64,000 bases of DNA from UBA1444 sp964521625. Lineage in GTDB: Bacteria; Bacillota; Negativicutes; UBA1444. The stretch lies in contig CAZFSM010000012.1 in the NCBI GenBank assembly GCA_964521625.1, positions 58,924-122,923 on the forward strand, given 5' to 3'. Under the pieces are notes generated by a model, which was not told where the DNA came from, searched no databases, and saw only the letters and a list, made by a program, of their open reading frames with translations. The stretch's first letter is position 1; every line of letters begins with the position of its first letter. Of this stretch, positions 54,509 to 63,522 are shown one piece after another. The position numbers and the translations under genes were made by a program.

Positions 54509-56146
54509 TCAACACGAATATGTGACAGCCGAATCTGCAAAGAATTCGCGCGGTTTCCCCTGCAGTGGCTGGAATTGCCGGAACGGTCGGGACTTGGGGC
54601 CAAGGGCGTCTGCCACCCGTCTGATAACTCCATCCCAATCGTCAGGCTGGCTTTGACGAAACAATCGCATCGTCGGATACCAGGGGCTGTCTTCCCGTCT
54701 GTGCAGCCATCGCCAGCTTGATTCAAACGGCAACAGTGTCCAGACCGGGCGGCCGATCGCGGCGGCCAGATGAGCCTGCGGCGAATCGACAGCGATGACT
54801 AAATCAAGGTTCGCGGCAAGTGCTGCGATATCAGCGTAATCACGTAGTCCGCCGGAGCAGTCTACGAGGGGAAGCGCCAGGCAAGAGGAATCTGTACTGG
54901 AAGTCCCGTCCAACTGCATGCTGTACCAGGAAATTCCCGGCAGCTTCATCAGCTGTTCTGAGCTGGAGAATGGAATCGACTGCGCGGCCGCCGACCACGC
55001 CAACCCGACGCGGAACGATTTCCATTCCAGCCGTCGGACCCAGGAGTGAGTCAGAAACGGATCGGCAAATAGATAGGGCATGTGAGCCGGGATGGACTCT
55101 AGCGAAGTATCGAACAAGAATGGCAGGCTGGCGATGGATACTTTAATGTCCGCCTTGCTGCTGGCGACTCCCCCTGGAGAGGCTTCAACGATTTCATCGA
55201 CACAGTAGAGGTTGCCGAACAATTTCATCAGAGATTTGGGCAGCGCCAAAATCACCGTTCCGCCCAGCACCTTGACCTGGGGAAAATATCTGGCAAACTG
55301 AAAGATGTCTGCCAGCTCGACTTCCGGATGAATCAACAACCGGCCGGAAAATGATTTCCCATTCCATTGCGCTATGCCTGCATAAGCGGCTACAGCATCC
55401 TGATACGATTGAAAGCGGGTACGCCGTTCCGCCACTGCAAACCCTTCCGCCAGCATTCCCATTTTTAGTAGCATCTGCCAGCGTTGGTTCTGATATTTTT
55501 CATTGCCGGGATCCAGCAAAATCGCCCGTTCAATATGAATCAAGCTTTCCTGCGTCTGTCCACACAGCGCCTGCAGATAGGCAAATCGCGCATGATACAG
55601 TGCGTTGCGCGGGTCGTGCAGCAATGCCTGCTGCACTTTGTTTGCCGCCGCGTCAATCCGGCCCTGGGCCTGCAGCAGTTCGCCATAAGCGAAAAAAATG
55701 CGGGAATCATCGGGTTTATAGCGGATGGCCTGTTCGAACAAATCGCCGGCGTCTTCCATATAGCCTCGCTCTTGCTGCAACAGAGCCAGATGATAATAAT
55801 TGAATCCCTCGTGGCGACGAATTTCTATCAGCCGTCGTAGTATGTTAACGGCGCCTTCGAAGTCGCCCTGGGCTTTGCGGACCTGCCAGAGCAGATCATA
55901 GGCTTCCACATATTGCGGATCTACTGCTAACGCCCGGGCCAGGAGTATGGTCGCCTGATCGAGGTTCCCCGTCTGCCAGGCAATCTCGCCCAGATGTAAC
56001 AAGGAAGGAGTATGCCTGGGGCGAGCTGATAGCACCTTACCATAAAGTGTCACCGCTTCGCCGAGGTCTCCCATCTGATGATAACGCCGGGCCTGCTGGT
56101 ACAGCAGACTGGAGCGTGTTTGCGGATCCTTCCGTTTTTCCATCAT
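54509..56146 (-). CDS. TPR protein with GT9-like glycosyltransferase domain
   Basis: This 545-residue protein has about six TPR repeats in the first ~230 residues (GDLGEAVTLYGKVLSARPRH..., ...GNLDQATILLARALAVDP). A C-terminal domain follows with GRLLIHPEVELADIFQFARYFP, GLAWS and IAVDSPQAHLAAAIGRPVWTLLP, as in heptosyltransferase-fold (GT9-like) TPR proteins. It may glycosylate a flagellar protein. Start ATG 56146 (AAGGA 8 nt upstream) lies after a leader terminator. The gene is downstream of a sigma-28 promoter. Confidence 0.85.
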   Translation of the reverse strand: MMEKRKDPQTRSSLLYQQARRYHQMGDLGEAVTLYGKVLSARPRHTPSLLHLGEIAWQTGNLDQATILLARALAVDPQYVEAYDLLWQVRKAQGDFEGAVNILRRLIEIRRHEGFNYYHLALLQQERGYMEDAGDLFEQAIRYKPDDSRIFFAYGELLQAQGRIDAAANKVQQALLHDPRNALYHARFAYLQALCGQTQESLIHIERAILLDPGNEKYQNQRWQMLLKMGMLAEGFAVAERRTRFQSYQDAVAAYAGIAQWNGKSFSGRLLIHPEVELADIFQFARYFPQVKVLGGTVILALPKSLMKLFGNLYCVDEIVEASPGGVASSKADIKVSIASLPFLFDTSLESIPAHMPYLFADPFLTHSWVRRLEWKSFRVGLAWSAAAQSIPFSSSEQLMKLPGISWYSMQLDGTSSTDSSCLALPLVDCSGGLRDYADIAALAANLDLVIAVDSPQAHLAAAIGRPVWTLLPFESSWRWLHRREDSPWYPTMRLFRQSQPDDWDGVIRRVADALGPKSRPFRQFQPLQGKPREFFADSAVTYSC

Positions 56147-56171
56147 AATCCTCATCCTTGTTTTTGGGCGG

Positions 56172-56247
56172 AAAAAGGCCTTTAGTCCCTTGAATGACAA
56201 GCGAAATAATTTGGGGTATTCGCTCCATCCTTGGAACTAAAGGCCTT
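56172..56247 (-). terminator. Terminator/attenuator in the leader of the TPR-glycosyltransferase gene
   Basis: Minus strand: 15-bp stem arms at 56247-56233 and 56189-56175 with one G-T pair, then TTTTT (56176-56172), 26 bp before the ATG. The 43-nt loop holds a small inner stem (AGCGAA/TTCGCT) and a GGATGGA sequence. It lies just after a sigma-28 promoter, so it ends a short RNA of about 85 nt or acts as an attenuator. Confidence 0.75.
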
Positions 56248-56263
56248 CCCTGTCTTGCCTTTT

Positions 56264-56291
56264 ATATCGGAAATTGTGTCGTGAACCTTAA
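56264..56291 (-). promoter_or_regulatory. Sigma-28 promoter before the TPR-glycosyltransferase gene
   Basis: Minus strand TTAA (56291-56288), 16-bp spacer, TCCGATAT (56271-56264). The start would be near 56257, with a strong terminator immediately downstream. Confidence 0.78.
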
Positions 56292-56324
56292 ATGATTTTC
56301 TAATATTTCATGCGATATTTCTTA

Positions 56325-56699
56325 TTATGTTTTAATATCGATTGAAACCTGAGCCGGTTGATAATCGCCGGGTTGCCGATTAACGTCGTAGCGGATATCC
56401 GGGCGGGCGATGCTCACCAGGTCGACGGCTGCAGGAACCGGTTCTGCGGCGGATGCCGCCAGTGCTCCCACAGTGGCCTGCATATTGGCAACAGCGTCGC
56501 CATCCGAGGCAATCCGGCCGATTGTAGCGAGGGCCGTCTGATAACCCCGCTGGGCATCGTCGCGCGTGGTGTCGGGGATGGTTTTCAAGTTGTAGGACGC
56601 CCGGCTTGGATATTGGTCAATTGCCAAATCACCCTTGAGTTTTGGCAAGTCCAGACGGGCAGGTGTACTCTGGATTTGCAGCGACGGGATTCCATTCAC
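56325..56699 (-). CDS. DUF6470 family protein (YviE-like)
   Basis: This 124-residue protein has the start PSLQIQSTPARLDLPKLKGDLAIDQYPSRASYNLKT and the end PDIRYDVNRQPGDYQPAQVSIDIKT of DUF6470/YviE. Relatives lie between flgL and fliW in many Firmicutes. It is shorter than the usual ~190 aa, lacking part of the middle. Function is unknown. Confidence 0.85.
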   Translation of the reverse strand: MNGIPSLQIQSTPARLDLPKLKGDLAIDQYPSRASYNLKTIPDTTRDDAQRGYQTALATIGRIASDGDAVANMQATVGALAASAAEPVPAAVDLVSIARPDIRYDVNRQPGDYQPAQVSIDIKT

Positions 56700-56738
56700 G
56701 TCGTCACCTCCATTATAGCTTATTACTGAGCACCCTGC

Positions 56739-59700
56739 TTATCGCAGAAAGTCCACCAGTGAAGTCGGCATAATCCGCGCCCCGAAAGACAAGGCTGCTT
56801 TGTAGGTGTTTTCCGCAGTTTTCAAGTCAATGATGGCTTTCGCCATATCGAGGTCTTCGTTGGTCGACAGAACCGAAGTCAGGTTGACATTGCTTGACTC
56901 CAGCATATTGCCGGTCATCTCATACATTGAAGACTTCGTTCCCACATCCACCACCGCGGTGAGAATCTGATCATGCACTGCATCCAGGTCGGCCAATCCT
57001 TTGTCCGACAGCCAGTCCAGATCAGGGCCCATGGTAGCGCTGGCTTCCGTGTGCTCGGTATCCCGGGCCATATGAAAAGTGTGAGCGTCTTTTACGGCAT
57101 TATTTGCATTGGGGTCCACGCTTACCTTCAAGCCAGACGCCAGTTCAAACCGGGGCGGAATGCGGAAGGAGTAAGTCGATGTTCCCAGTACCGTCGCCGT
57201 ATTTGCCGCAATATTGGCGGTCACGCCATCTGGCAGGGCAAAATCCTGCACTGTGGGATTGGCGCCCTTCATCGACCACACCGGCGGCGTCGAAGCGGCA
57301 AGCGTGCCATTCACATCCGGCGCCGGTTTAGTGGTATAACTCACCAACGCAGGGTCGCCGGCAACCATAGTCGAACCGACGGCAGTATAAGTATCATTGG
57401 CTGCATTAGCGGCATTGTCGGCAATCGTAATCGAAAAGCCAGCGTACGTCGCCGCATCCAAAGCAAAAACCGTTGGTCCTATACTGGATTGAGCCGTGGC
57501 AGACTGCCAGGTGAGTCCGCCATCGATTGAAGAACTAAGCGCCGTTACATGCCCGCTGGTATCCACCGTATCGATCCGCACATGTGGATTTACCGCCGGC
57601 ATCGGCGTAACCAGCGTATCATTATAGGCTATCTTCATCGCACCGCCCGCCGTATTGGTCTGATTAATGGCAGTGGTGCTGACTTTCCATGCCTGGGCGG
57701 TGACCACGAGATCCTGAAAAGCCGGCAGACCGGTATAGTGTCCGCCCAGCGATAAAGCGCCGCTGTCCGGCGTCGATTGAGTGACCGCCGGCGCCGCAGC
57801 TTTTGTCCAGTTATTTCCCTTGTCAAGCGAATAACTGAGCGCGGCAGTCTCGGTCGCGGCATCGATTGAAAGATCGGAAAGCGTATAAATATTGGTCCCG
57901 TTATTTGTGGAGTTTTTGGCGATGTCAGCCGCAAATCCCGTATTGCCAAGCAGGAAAGCACCGTCTGGCGAGGCTGTATCTACTGTCGCTTTAGCCCAGG
58001 TCCCGCCGCCATCGGTCGAATAACTGGCCTGGGCGACAGTTCCGTCTGTCATCCGGATCGTATGCACATCACCGACCACATTGGTAGTCACAGCACCGAG
58101 CTGCGCCGTGACGCCTCCCATCAGGGTAAAATTGACCGGGTTTGCCGGCACATCAGGCGCGGCGGCAACCCATGTCGCACCTTTATCTGTCGAGTAACTG
58201 GCTGTCATCACCTGGCCGGTTCCCGCATTGATCGAGTCGACCCTAAATTGCAGTTCTGCTGCCGGAATGACCGTGTCAGCGGCAGCCGCGATGGAAAAGG
58301 CGCCCGTAATGTGCCCTGTCGGCGCCGTTACAACCGGAGTGATCGTGTGTACATCACCGACCGTATTCGTGCTGACCGTACCCAGTTGCGCCGAAACACC
58401 GGCAAAAGAACCGCCCAGGCTAAACCGAAAAGGATTAGCCGAGTTATCCGCCGTCGCGGCAGTCCAGGTTCCGCCGCCATCGGTTGAATAACTTGCCTGC
58501 ATCACTTTACCAGTACTCGTCAGCGGAATCGTATAAACATTAGCAGCGCCCGAACCATTTTCGGTCGAGTCAGCAATCGATATTTGCATGCCAGTGCCGG
58601 TAAGGGTAAAGCTGGGCGGCACTTTAGACTCATAGGTATCATTGACCAGGGTCCCTGCGCTGTCAGTAATCGTCATCCCGGCGCCATTGGCCAGCGTTAC
58701 GGTAGCGTTACCGGCGCCTGCTGTCACCGTAGCAGCGCTCCAGGTCAAACCGCCATCGGTCGAAATATTGGCGCCAGTGACTTTATTGGCAACAACACCG
58801 GTCACTTTCACCATATAGGGAATCGCCTGGTTCGGCGCTACCGTAGCTGCGCCGCCTGTCGCATTACTCTGCGTAACAAAAGTTCCGGCAGCGGCAATGC
58901 CCGGCCAGGTTCCTGTCAGGGAATACTCCACGCCGGTAACGCGTTTGGTTGCATTCAGGGTATACTCATCACCGGCGGCGTTGCCGGCAACTGAGGCAAT
59001 TGAAGCAGTCATCCCTGTCGTACCCAGTGTCAGGGTCGACGGGGCGCCTGCCACCACAGTGGCCGACTGCCAGCTGTTGGAAACCGTATCAAAGTAGCTG
59101 GCTCCGGTAACAGAACCGGCTGCGACCGAATCAATCCTGACTTTGGTTGCCGCCTCGGCCGAACCGCTGATCCCGGTCACGGTCAACGCACCACCGGCGG
59201 CATTCGTTTGCACCACGTTGGCTGCCGGCGTAGACACAGCTTTCACCAGCAAATTGGCCGGCGGCGTGCCTGTAAATCCATTATATAAAACTTGCAGATT
59301 GCCGGCCAGCGGATTGCTTTGCCTTACATTGCCTGTTTCCACCTGCACGGCATCCACCCGAAACTGCAGCGCACCGGAGGCCGCCACGGGAATCGTGTTC
59401 GAAGTCGACTCCAGCGTCAAAGCACCGGTAGTATGTCCCACTGGCGCCGCAACATTGGCGGACACTTTCAGCGCGTCAATCCGCATTCGCAGCGAATTGG
59501 GCGAAGCATAGGCCGGCATGGCGGTCTTCTTCCCTGTCCAGGACAATGCCAGCGACCCGCCGGTGGTGTTGGTCTGGGCATAACTATTCAGCCGCACTTT
59601 CAGTGCGTCAATTTTTACAGCAAAATCCTGATAAGCAGCTGGCCCGGTATAGCCGCCATCCACGTCGAGCGTACCGCCAAGCGAGTTCGTCTTGGTGACT

Positions 59701-60395
59701 GCCGCCGTTTTTTCCAGCTCTTCCTTGATCCGGATCAGCGCATTAAATACATCCGTGGTCGCCTGCCCATACTGGGTTCCGGTAGAAGCAGTCCTGCCAA
59801 AAACATCAATCCCGGTCAGATTGACCCCGTCCCGGGCTTCATTGGCAATACCGGACTGGGTAACCATCGAGATTTTCTTGTCATCGCCATAGTAAACCAC
59901 GGTATCCGCTTGCAGGTTGCTCTGCCCGGTAGGATCTGACAGCATCACCCGCTCGAACGGCTGGGTTTTGTCCATATTGCCGGCAAAAATATAGCGGTCG
60001 CCGATTTTGGTGTTGGCAACCTGTACACACTGATTGATCAGGCCGTCCAGTTGTTTGGCAGCCGCAGCATAACCGATTTCACTGTTGGGTGCGATTGCCC
60101 GCACAACCAGCGATTTGGCCTGACTGACCAGGTCACTGAGATCGCCTGTCGCCTTATCGGTCATTTCCATCCATGACTGGGCGTCTTTGACATTGGAAAC
60201 AAACTGTTCGTTTTGCATAATCGCACTGCGATACTGCAGGCTGCGAATGACACTGACCGGATCGTCCGAGGGGCGGTGAATCCGCTTACCGTCGGACATC
60301 TGTTCCATGAGGCTGTATTGTGCATTCAGCGATTTATTCATCCCTGACAAAAAACCATAGTTCATCATGCTGTCAGTAATGCGGCTAATCCCCAT
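56739..60395 (-). CDS. flgL: FlgL, hook-filament junction protein 3, giant form with Asp-box-like repeats
   Basis: This is FlgL of 1218 aa, against about 300 normally. The first ~190 residues (MGISRITDSMMNYGFLSGMNKSLNAQYSLMEQMSDGKRIHRPSDDPVSV) and the last ~80 (TNEDLDMAKAIIDLKTAENTYKAALSFGARIMP) are the conserved parts. About 900 residues between them form modules of 60-100 residues. At least six carry an S-x-D-x-G-x-x-W Asp-box-like motif (STDGGGTW twice, STDGGLTW, STDKGATW, SLDKGNNW, SIDGGLTW), each usually followed by a V.D.Y.. end. The region is poor in charge and rich in Ala, Thr and Val. A related module occurs in FlgK. Confidence 0.93.
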   Translation of the reverse strand: MGISRITDSMMNYGFLSGMNKSLNAQYSLMEQMSDGKRIHRPSDDPVSVIRSLQYRSAIMQNEQFVSNVKDAQSWMEMTDKATGDLSDLVSQAKSLVVRAIAPNSEIGYAAAAKQLDGLINQCVQVANTKIGDRYIFAGNMDKTQPFERVMLSDPTGQSNLQADTVVYYGDDKKISMVTQSGIANEARDGVNLTGIDVFGRTASTGTQYGQATTDVFNALIRIKEELEKTAAVTKTNSLGGTLDVDGGYTGPAAYQDFAVKIDALKVRLNSYAQTNTTGGSLALSWTGKKTAMPAYASPNSLRMRIDALKVSANVAAPVGHTTGALTLESTSNTIPVAASGALQFRVDAVQVETGNVRQSNPLAGNLQVLYNGFTGTPPANLLVKAVSTPAANVVQTNAAGGALTVTGISGSAEAATKVRIDSVAAGSVTGASYFDTVSNSWQSATVVAGAPSTLTLGTTGMTASIASVAGNAAGDEYTLNATKRVTGVEYSLTGTWPGIAAAGTFVTQSNATGGAATVAPNQAIPYMVKVTGVVANKVTGANISTDGGLTWSAATVTAGAGNATVTLANGAGMTITDSAGTLVNDTYESKVPPSFTLTGTGMQISIADSTENGSGAANVYTIPLTSTGKVMQASYSTDGGGTWTAATADNSANPFRFSLGGSFAGVSAQLGTVSTNTVGDVHTITPVVTAPTGHITGAFSIAAAADTVIPAAELQFRVDSINAGTGQVMTASYSTDKGATWVAAAPDVPANPVNFTLMGGVTAQLGAVTTNVVGDVHTIRMTDGTVAQASYSTDGGGTWAKATVDTASPDGAFLLGNTGFAADIAKNSTNNGTNIYTLSDLSIDAATETAALSYSLDKGNNWTKAAAPAVTQSTPDSGALSLGGHYTGLPAFQDLVVTAQAWKVSTTAINQTNTAGGAMKIAYNDTLVTPMPAVNPHVRIDTVDTSGHVTALSSSIDGGLTWQSATAQSSIGPTVFALDAATYAGFSITIADNAANAANDTYTAVGSTMVAGDPALVSYTTKPAPDVNGTLAASTPPVWSMKGANPTVQDFALPDGVTANIAANTATVLGTSTYSFRIPPRFELASGLKVSVDPNANNAVKDAHTFHMARDTEHTEASATMGPDLDWLSDKGLADLDAVHDQILTAVVDVGTKSSMYEMTGNMLESSNVNLTSVLSTNEDLDMAKAIIDLKTAENTYKAALSFGARIMPTSLVDFLR

Positions 60396-60415
60396 GTTCA
60401 GATCCTCCTATCGGC

Positions 60416-62518
60416 TTATCGGCCCACCAGACCGGTTCCATTGATCAGCTTGTCCAAAATCTCATCCATTGCGGTCAGCATCCGGGCGCAGCCGTTGTAC
60501 CCCTTCTGGTATTTAATCATAGCCGTCAGCTCTTCATCCAGGTTGACACCGGAAACGGCATCCTGCATTTTTTTGGTCTGGTCGACCAACGACTTCTGAT
60601 TAATCGACTGGTTCTGGGCATTTTGACTCTGGGTTCCCAGTGTGCCGATCAGGTTGTTATAATATCCATCCAGTGAAACATTGCCCAAACTTTCGCTTTT
60701 GGTGACTTTGAGCAAGTTTGCCATCTCAATGGCAAGATCGCCGCCGGCCACCCCTTGACTGCCATAGGGCAGCGTCACCACATAGATGTCATTCTGCGCA
60801 TTGTTGGCATTGGCGGCAATACTCATTTTGACGGTTGCGCCCTGTACTGTAAAGGTAAACTTATTGGCTTCGCTTGTCGCTCCGGCTGCAGTCCAGGTTT
60901 GTCCGTCGGTTGAATATTCGAGGCTGGAGGGAACCTTGGTCCCGTCCGGATTCGTTGTCAGTCCGGCAATCCGTACCCGGATTGGCATGGAAGCAGGATC
61001 AAACGTATAATCGCCGACCACGGTCGCGGTCATGGCGCCGCCTTTGGCATTGCCGCGCCAAATGTTGCTGGACTTCACTTCCTGCGGCGTCACACCAATT
61101 TTTCCGGACGAACTTCTCGCTGCAATTTTGGACAGTCCCGCTGTCCCCGTCAGCTCGGGATTGAGTTGCAGTTGGCTCAGCCAGTAGTCGGCTGTCGGCT
61201 TCTCCAATTTCAAAACATTGCTGAGAAAGCTGCTGCCGGTTGATTCGCTGGCAGTCAACTTTTTGCTGTCGCCGGTGGAATAGATCTGAAATTGCTGGTT
61301 ATCCGCAGTATACTCCGCCCTGACATTGACTTTGTCAAACTTCGCCTGCACGTTGATCGCGTCGGCGACCTGAGCCATCGTCCATCCCGCGACCAGGTTG
61401 ACGCTCATCGTCGAAGTCCCGTCGCCCAAGGTCAGCGTCATATTGGCCGGAACTGTTGTCGAGTCGGGGACAGTCGCCGTAGAGGTCAATTGCAGCGTCG
61501 TCCCAATGGCGTCAGCGCCTGTGCCGTACTCGGTATCGCCAAAAAAATTAACGTTGGTATAGTTGTCCTGACCATAGCCGCTGCGATGCAAAGCATTGAA
61601 ATCGTTCAATAAAAACTGGCTCATTGTGCCAAGTTGCTCTAAATAAGCCGGCGCGCCCCATACCATGGAGTCGCGCGAATCAATCAGGGCCTGTAGTTCG
61701 CCGCCTCGACTGCCCAGTTTCACTTCCAAGTCGGAGCCAGCCATTTTCAGATTACCCGTCTCGCCGACAGCCGGGTCCAACAAGTTGGCCCGATCCTGAT
61801 TAACGACGGTTATGCCGGAAATCGTTACGGTAACACTACCGCTCGATTCTTTGGTCACATTGACCGGCGCCAGCAGCGATATTTTTTCCAGCAACAGATC
61901 TTGCCGGTCTTTCAACGAATTCACCTGATCCGTCGGGCTGGCGATAATCTGTTTGTTCACAGCAGCCAGTTCAGTCAGGTGCTGGTTCAGATTCTTCACT
62001 TTGGTCCCGAGCGCGATAGTAGAATCGGTCTGAATATTCTCCAGTAAACCAGCTGCCCGCTGTATCGCATCGACCAGCTCGAGCCCCCGTTGACGTACGA
62101 CCGAGCGCGACCCGGTGTCTGCCGCATTGACGCCCAATTTCTGCCATGCTGTATAGAAATTATCCAGCGCCGATTGCAGTCCGGTATCGGAGGGTTCCTG
62201 AAAAATATCCTCAATCCGGCCCAGCGTATCCTCCATGGTATCGGCGTAGCCGAGCGGAGTTGACCCTTTGCGGACTTGGGAGTCAATCAGTTCATCGCGC
62301 AAACGAACAATGGACTCGGTAACGCAACCGGTGCCGATTGCGACAGAGCCCTGGCTACCAAGCGTAAATTCCGGCGGCGTTGATACGATATTGGTTCGTT
62401 GCCGGGAATAACCATCGGTATTAATATTGGTAATATTGTTCCCGACTGTATCGAGCGCGATTTGGTGGGTATAAATCCCCCGCACCATCGTATTCAGTCC
62501 GGCAAATGTTGAACGCAT
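60416..62518 (-). CDS. flgK: FlgK, hook-filament junction protein 1, with one Asp-box module
   Basis: FlgK of 700 aa (about 480-560 in many species). N-terminus STFAGLNTMVRGIYTHQIALDTVGNNITNINTDGYSRQ; C-terminus EELTAMIKYQKGYNGCARMLTAMDEILDKLINGTG. An inserted module (about 500-600) contains EYSTDGQTWTAAG followed by FTFTVQGATVKMSI and a D.Y.V end. This is the same repeat type as in FlgL, suggesting exchange between the two junction proteins. It lies between flgN and flgL. Confidence 0.95.
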   Translation of the reverse strand: MRSTFAGLNTMVRGIYTHQIALDTVGNNITNINTDGYSRQRTNIVSTPPEFTLGSQGSVAIGTGCVTESIVRLRDELIDSQVRKGSTPLGYADTMEDTLGRIEDIFQEPSDTGLQSALDNFYTAWQKLGVNAADTGSRSVVRQRGLELVDAIQRAAGLLENIQTDSTIALGTKVKNLNQHLTELAAVNKQIIASPTDQVNSLKDRQDLLLEKISLLAPVNVTKESSGSVTVTISGITVVNQDRANLLDPAVGETGNLKMAGSDLEVKLGSRGGELQALIDSRDSMVWGAPAYLEQLGTMSQFLLNDFNALHRSGYGQDNYTNVNFFGDTEYGTGADAIGTTLQLTSTATVPDSTTVPANMTLTLGDGTSTMSVNLVAGWTMAQVADAINVQAKFDKVNVRAEYTADNQQFQIYSTGDSKKLTASESTGSSFLSNVLKLEKPTADYWLSQLQLNPELTGTAGLSKIAARSSSGKIGVTPQEVKSSNIWRGNAKGGAMTATVVGDYTFDPASMPIRVRIAGLTTNPDGTKVPSSLEYSTDGQTWTAAGATSEANKFTFTVQGATVKMSIAANANNAQNDIYVVTLPYGSQGVAGGDLAIEMANLLKVTKSESLGNVSLDGYYNNLIGTLGTQSQNAQNQSINQKSLVDQTKKMQDAVSGVNLDEELTAMIKYQKGYNGCARMLTAMDEILDKLINGTGLVGR

Positions 62519-62580
62519 GGCTCAAACCTCCGCTATTCAAGAGTTTGCCGCCATCCTTGGCTATTTCGCATCGCGCTCTG

Positions 62581-63081
62581 TCAGACCTTGCGGTCAAGAA
62601 TCATTGCCGCGGATCCACCGGAATTCTTGCGATTACCGGTCGGTACATAGGTGGTTTCAGCCTGACTACGGGTCAGCAGGTTCAGGTTGTACTGGACAAA
62701 ATGCAACGCCTGATGAATCAATGCTGCGTTGGTATCGTTAAGACGTACCAAGCGTTTAACCACGATGTCCAATTCGGCGCCCAGCGTGCGAATCCGTTCT
62801 GCCGTATCAGGATCGGCAGCATCGGCCAACATCAAAAGCGTCGGTTTTTTGTCTGCCATATGGTAACGGGTAGCAAGCGCGGCGGTCGCTTTCGCCCGCC
62901 GCTCTTCCAATCTCGTTCCATCGAGAATTCTCAATTCTTCCCGCCGGGTTATCGCGTCCAGCTCGGCGGTGTCTGCTCCCACCAATGCCTGGCGTTTTTC
63001 CTCGCCAAGCAAGAGGAGGTCTTGGTAAAGCGTCACAGACTCTGCGAGTACTGTGAGCAATTCTCCCCAATGCGTATTCAT
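62581..63081 (-). CDS. flgN: FlgN-like export chaperone
   Basis: This helical protein (166 aa) has ELLTVLAESVTLYQDLLLLGEEKRQALVGADTAELDAITRREE, the usual FlgN_chaperone region for FlgK/FlgL. The position between flgM and flgK supports it. The C-terminal part after residue ~130 is Asn/Gln-rich and probably disordered. Confidence 0.9.
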   Translation of the reverse strand: MNTHWGELLTVLAESVTLYQDLLLLGEEKRQALVGADTAELDAITRREELRILDGTRLEERRAKATAALATRYHMADKKPTLLMLADAADPDTAERIRTLGAELDIVVKRLVRLNDTNAALIHQALHFVQYNLNLLTRSQAETTYVPTGNRKNSGGSAAMILDRKV

Positions 63082-63093
63082 ATGCTCCGCCTC

Positions 63094-63399
63094 CTACTTC
63101 AGTCGGTCAGCCAGTATTCTGCCGACCATCTGTTCGGCGATTTTAGCGGCCTCAACCTTGTACTGGCCAGATTCCACCAGCGGGGTCAATTCCTGCACGC
63201 GATCCTCGCGAACGCCCGGCAAAGCTTTAATCGCGCTCACGGCCTGCTGCAGTTCCTGCGCTTCCGAAGAGAGCGTCACGGCATCGCTGCGCCCGGACCC
63301 AGCCTTGCCTGCTTCACGCGGGCCTTTGCCGGTGCGGACCTGATCCACGCCGTAAACTTTGTTCGTTTTATTGATCCCATTGTTGCCTGAAATAATCAT
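63094..63399 (-). CDS. flgM: FlgM, anti-sigma-28 factor
   Basis: This 101-residue protein has a Gly/Asn-rich start, DAVTLSSEAQELQQAVSAIKALPGVREDRVQELTPLVESGQYKVEAAKIAEQMV and a short basic end, matching FlgM. It holds sigma-28 until the hook is complete and is then exported. It is the expected antagonist for the three sigma-28 promoters in this window. GAGGTG precedes the ATG. Confidence 0.94.
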   Translation of the reverse strand: MIISGNNGINKTNKVYGVDQVRTGKGPREAGKAGSGRSDAVTLSSEAQELQQAVSAIKALPGVREDRVQELTPLVESGQYKVEAAKIAEQMVGRILADRLK

Positions 63400-63469
63400 T
63401 CTTCACACCTCATTGCGATGCCACGATCCATTCCTCGATCTGTGACATTCCGTTCATTGTATATATCGC

Positions 63470-63498
63470 AAAAAAGGAGCCGGACATTAACCGACTCC
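63470..63498 (-). terminator. Terminator between yvyF and flgM
   Basis: Minus strand: GGAGTCGG pairs with CCGGCTCC (one G-T) around a 7-nt loop, followed by TTTTTT. flgM therefore likely has its own promoter in the ~70 bp downstream; none was identified with confidence. Confidence 0.85.
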
Positions 63499-63522
63499 AC
63501 CCCATTTTTGAAAATTATTTTT

